64,000 nt of DNA from a cyanobacterium endosymbiont of Rhopalodia gibberula (GTDB taxonomy: Bacteria; Cyanobacteriota; Cyanobacteriia; Cyanobacteriales; Microcystaceae): contig NZ_AP018341.1 in assembly GCF_003574135.1 (NCBI RefSeq), forward strand, positions 806,001-870,000. The letters run 5' to 3'. Made by a program: the position numbers and the translations under genes. Of the stretch, positions 62,990 through 64,000 are shown piece by piece; position 1 is the stretch's first letter; every line of letters starts with the position of its first letter. Below the pieces are notes generated by a model, which saw only the letters and a list, made by a program, of their open reading frames with translations, did no database searches and had not been told where the DNA came from.

Positions 62990-63720
62990 AATAAATAATA
63001 GTTGTATTAAACAATACATCTTCAAATTTGAATTCTACCCCTATGACTGTTTTAATAAAAGTTGGATGAGCGGTATCAATTTATATTTGTTTGCACAACC
63101 TTCTAACATAAGTATCTACAACCCTTTCATACAAAAAAAATTATCACACCATAATTTTTTAATTAGTTGACTGCGACTCCACACCTGCCCAGAATAATTT
63201 ATCAAAGTTAACAGTAAATTAAATTATAGTGCTGTCAATTCAAGATATTATTCTGATTTGTTTTTTAATTTTTTAGTAGCAATATAACAATTTAAATCAA
63301 CAGTAAAATGTTGAGTACAATAAATTTGGTTTAGTTGTCCTCCATCTTGTAAACTATGGTAAAGTGAAGTATGGACCTAACCTTTACTACTAATTTTATA
63401 GGACTAAAGGGTTTAATAAGATAATCATCTGCTCCCGTTTATAATCCAATAATCCGATCAATTTCTTCTCCTTTCGCTGTTAGCATCAAAATATATAAAT
63501 TTTTAGGAGTTAAAGTGTTAATAATACGGTTGCAAACTTCTTAACTATCTAACTTAGGTAACATTAAATAGAGAATAATAACATCTAGTTGCTGTTTTTA
63601 AAACATCTCTAATGCAACGATTTTATCGGTATAAACTTGATAAACAAATGATTCATTTTTCAGGATTTATAGAATTAATTTATTAATTTTATATGCGTCC
63701 TAAATAATCAAAATATTCAT
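62990..63720 (-). pseudogene. Decayed OmpR-family response regulator gene
   Basis: The minus strand from ATG 63720 gives MNILII with a stop for the acidic pocket. Then come NESFVYQVYTDKIVALEMF, QQLDVIILYLMLPKLDS (the phospho-acceptor Asp of D-L-M-L-P-K-L-D-G is replaced by Tyr in this text), LYILMLTAKGEEIDRIIGL and GADDYLIKPFSPIKLVVKVR. The DNA-binding part follows as VWSRSQLIKKLWCDNFF and YERVVDTYVRRLCKQI, then IDTAHPTFIKTVIGVEFKFE. Stops and frameshifts occur throughout. It lies directly upstream of the kinase relic, so a whole two-component operon is dead. Confidence 0.88.
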
Positions 63721-63766
63721 AGATAAATATTTAACCTAAAAATTTTTTATTAAAAATAAATTAATA

Positions 63767-64000
63767 TTAATTATTCAGTGTTCCAATCAAATACAATAAG
63801 GCCATTCGCACAGCAATTCCATTTGTAACCTGTTGTTGAATTAAACTAAACTCTTGATCATCCATTAAATCAGAACTGATTTCTACTCCTCGATTAACTG
63901 GACCTGGGTGAAGAACCTTGACGTTAGGTCTACATAACTCAAGACGATCACGGGTAATGCCATAGTGTTGATGATACTCTCGTAAACTAGGTAATAAATG
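63767..64000 (-). CDS. pyrB: Aspartate carbamoyltransferase, C-terminal part (runs off the window)
   Basis: The last 77 codons of pyrB, continuing past the right edge. PyrB condenses carbamoyl phosphate and aspartate, the committed step of pyrimidine synthesis. The fragment shows [20 protein letters not shown], then [20 protein letters not shown] with the conserved H-P-G-P-x-N-R-G-V-E-I motif, and [17 protein letters not shown] at the end. This matches the C-terminal carbamoyltransferase domain. The stop is at 63767-63769. It appears intact as far as visible. Confidence 0.93.
   Translation of the reverse strand, partial: HLLPSLREYHQHYGITRDRLELCRPNVKVLHPGPVNRGVEISSDLMDDQEFSLIQQQVTNGIAVRMALLYLIGTLNN

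Overview
The window looks like chromosome from a unicellular, Crocosphaera/Cyanothece-type cyanobacterium in an advanced state of genome reduction. Cyanobacterial markers are RpaB, a Tic20 homologue, the variable chain of ferredoxin-thioredoxin reductase, a Ycf66-like protein, a DnaK2-type Hsp70 and a pst operon with two PstB ATPases. Intact genes alternate with very AT-rich, gene-free stretches of 1 to 3 kb, and at least eight protein genes survive only as recognisable relics. Intact housekeeping genes among broken accessory genes fit an intracellular symbiont, for example the spheroid body of rhopalodiacean diatoms, better than a free-living strain. That assignment is inference; UCYN-A-like lineages are an alternative.

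Layout. 0-9 kb: a PIG-V-like mannosyltransferase, a decayed sphX (PstS-like) gene divergent from an intact pstS-pstC-pstA-pstB-pstB operon with a candidate Pho box between them, then an Uma2-family relic. 9.5-19 kb: a CobT-family gene with a DUF2232 membrane protein, a divergent Hsp70-like protein, radA, rpaB, cbiD, trhO and tRNA-Ala(UGC). 20.5-32 kb: a three-gene minus-strand group (lipoprotein, DUF1517-like, Ycf66-like), a 5.7-kb tamB-type gene, an IS982 relic and dnaK. 32-35 kb: about 3 kb without genes, rich in perfect hairpins. 35-44.3 kb: an MFS transporter, a GT4 glycosyltransferase, a DevB/HlyD relic, serS, mtnA and fabZ. 44.3-57 kb: a second IS982 relic, mgtE, ilvH, an IS200/IS605 relic, DUF2237, tic20, an FAH-family gene, rpsF, a 45-residue ORF, aroQ, lpxD and ftrV. 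57-64 kb: intact rfbB next to wrecked sulfotransferase and rfbD genes, an intact 4'-phosphopantetheinyl transferase, a wrecked two-component system and the 3' end of pyrB.

Taken together, the cell keeps high-affinity phosphate uptake, corrinoid synthesis (cbiD, cobT), lipid A acylation (fabZ, lpxD), outer-membrane assembly (tamB), methionine salvage (mtnA), branched-chain amino acid, shikimate and pyrimidine synthesis, chaperones and stress-type regulation (rpaB). It appears to be losing surface decoration (rfbD, sulfotransferase), export (devB), environmental sensing (kinase and regulator pair), a redundant phosphate-binding protein (sphX) and its insertion sequences. The most unusual structural signal is a set of long, near-perfect inverted repeats (arms 12 to 25 bp, loops mostly 0 to 8 nt) scattered through the gene-free DNA. 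They share no sequence, and several have A/T homopolymers at the tip.
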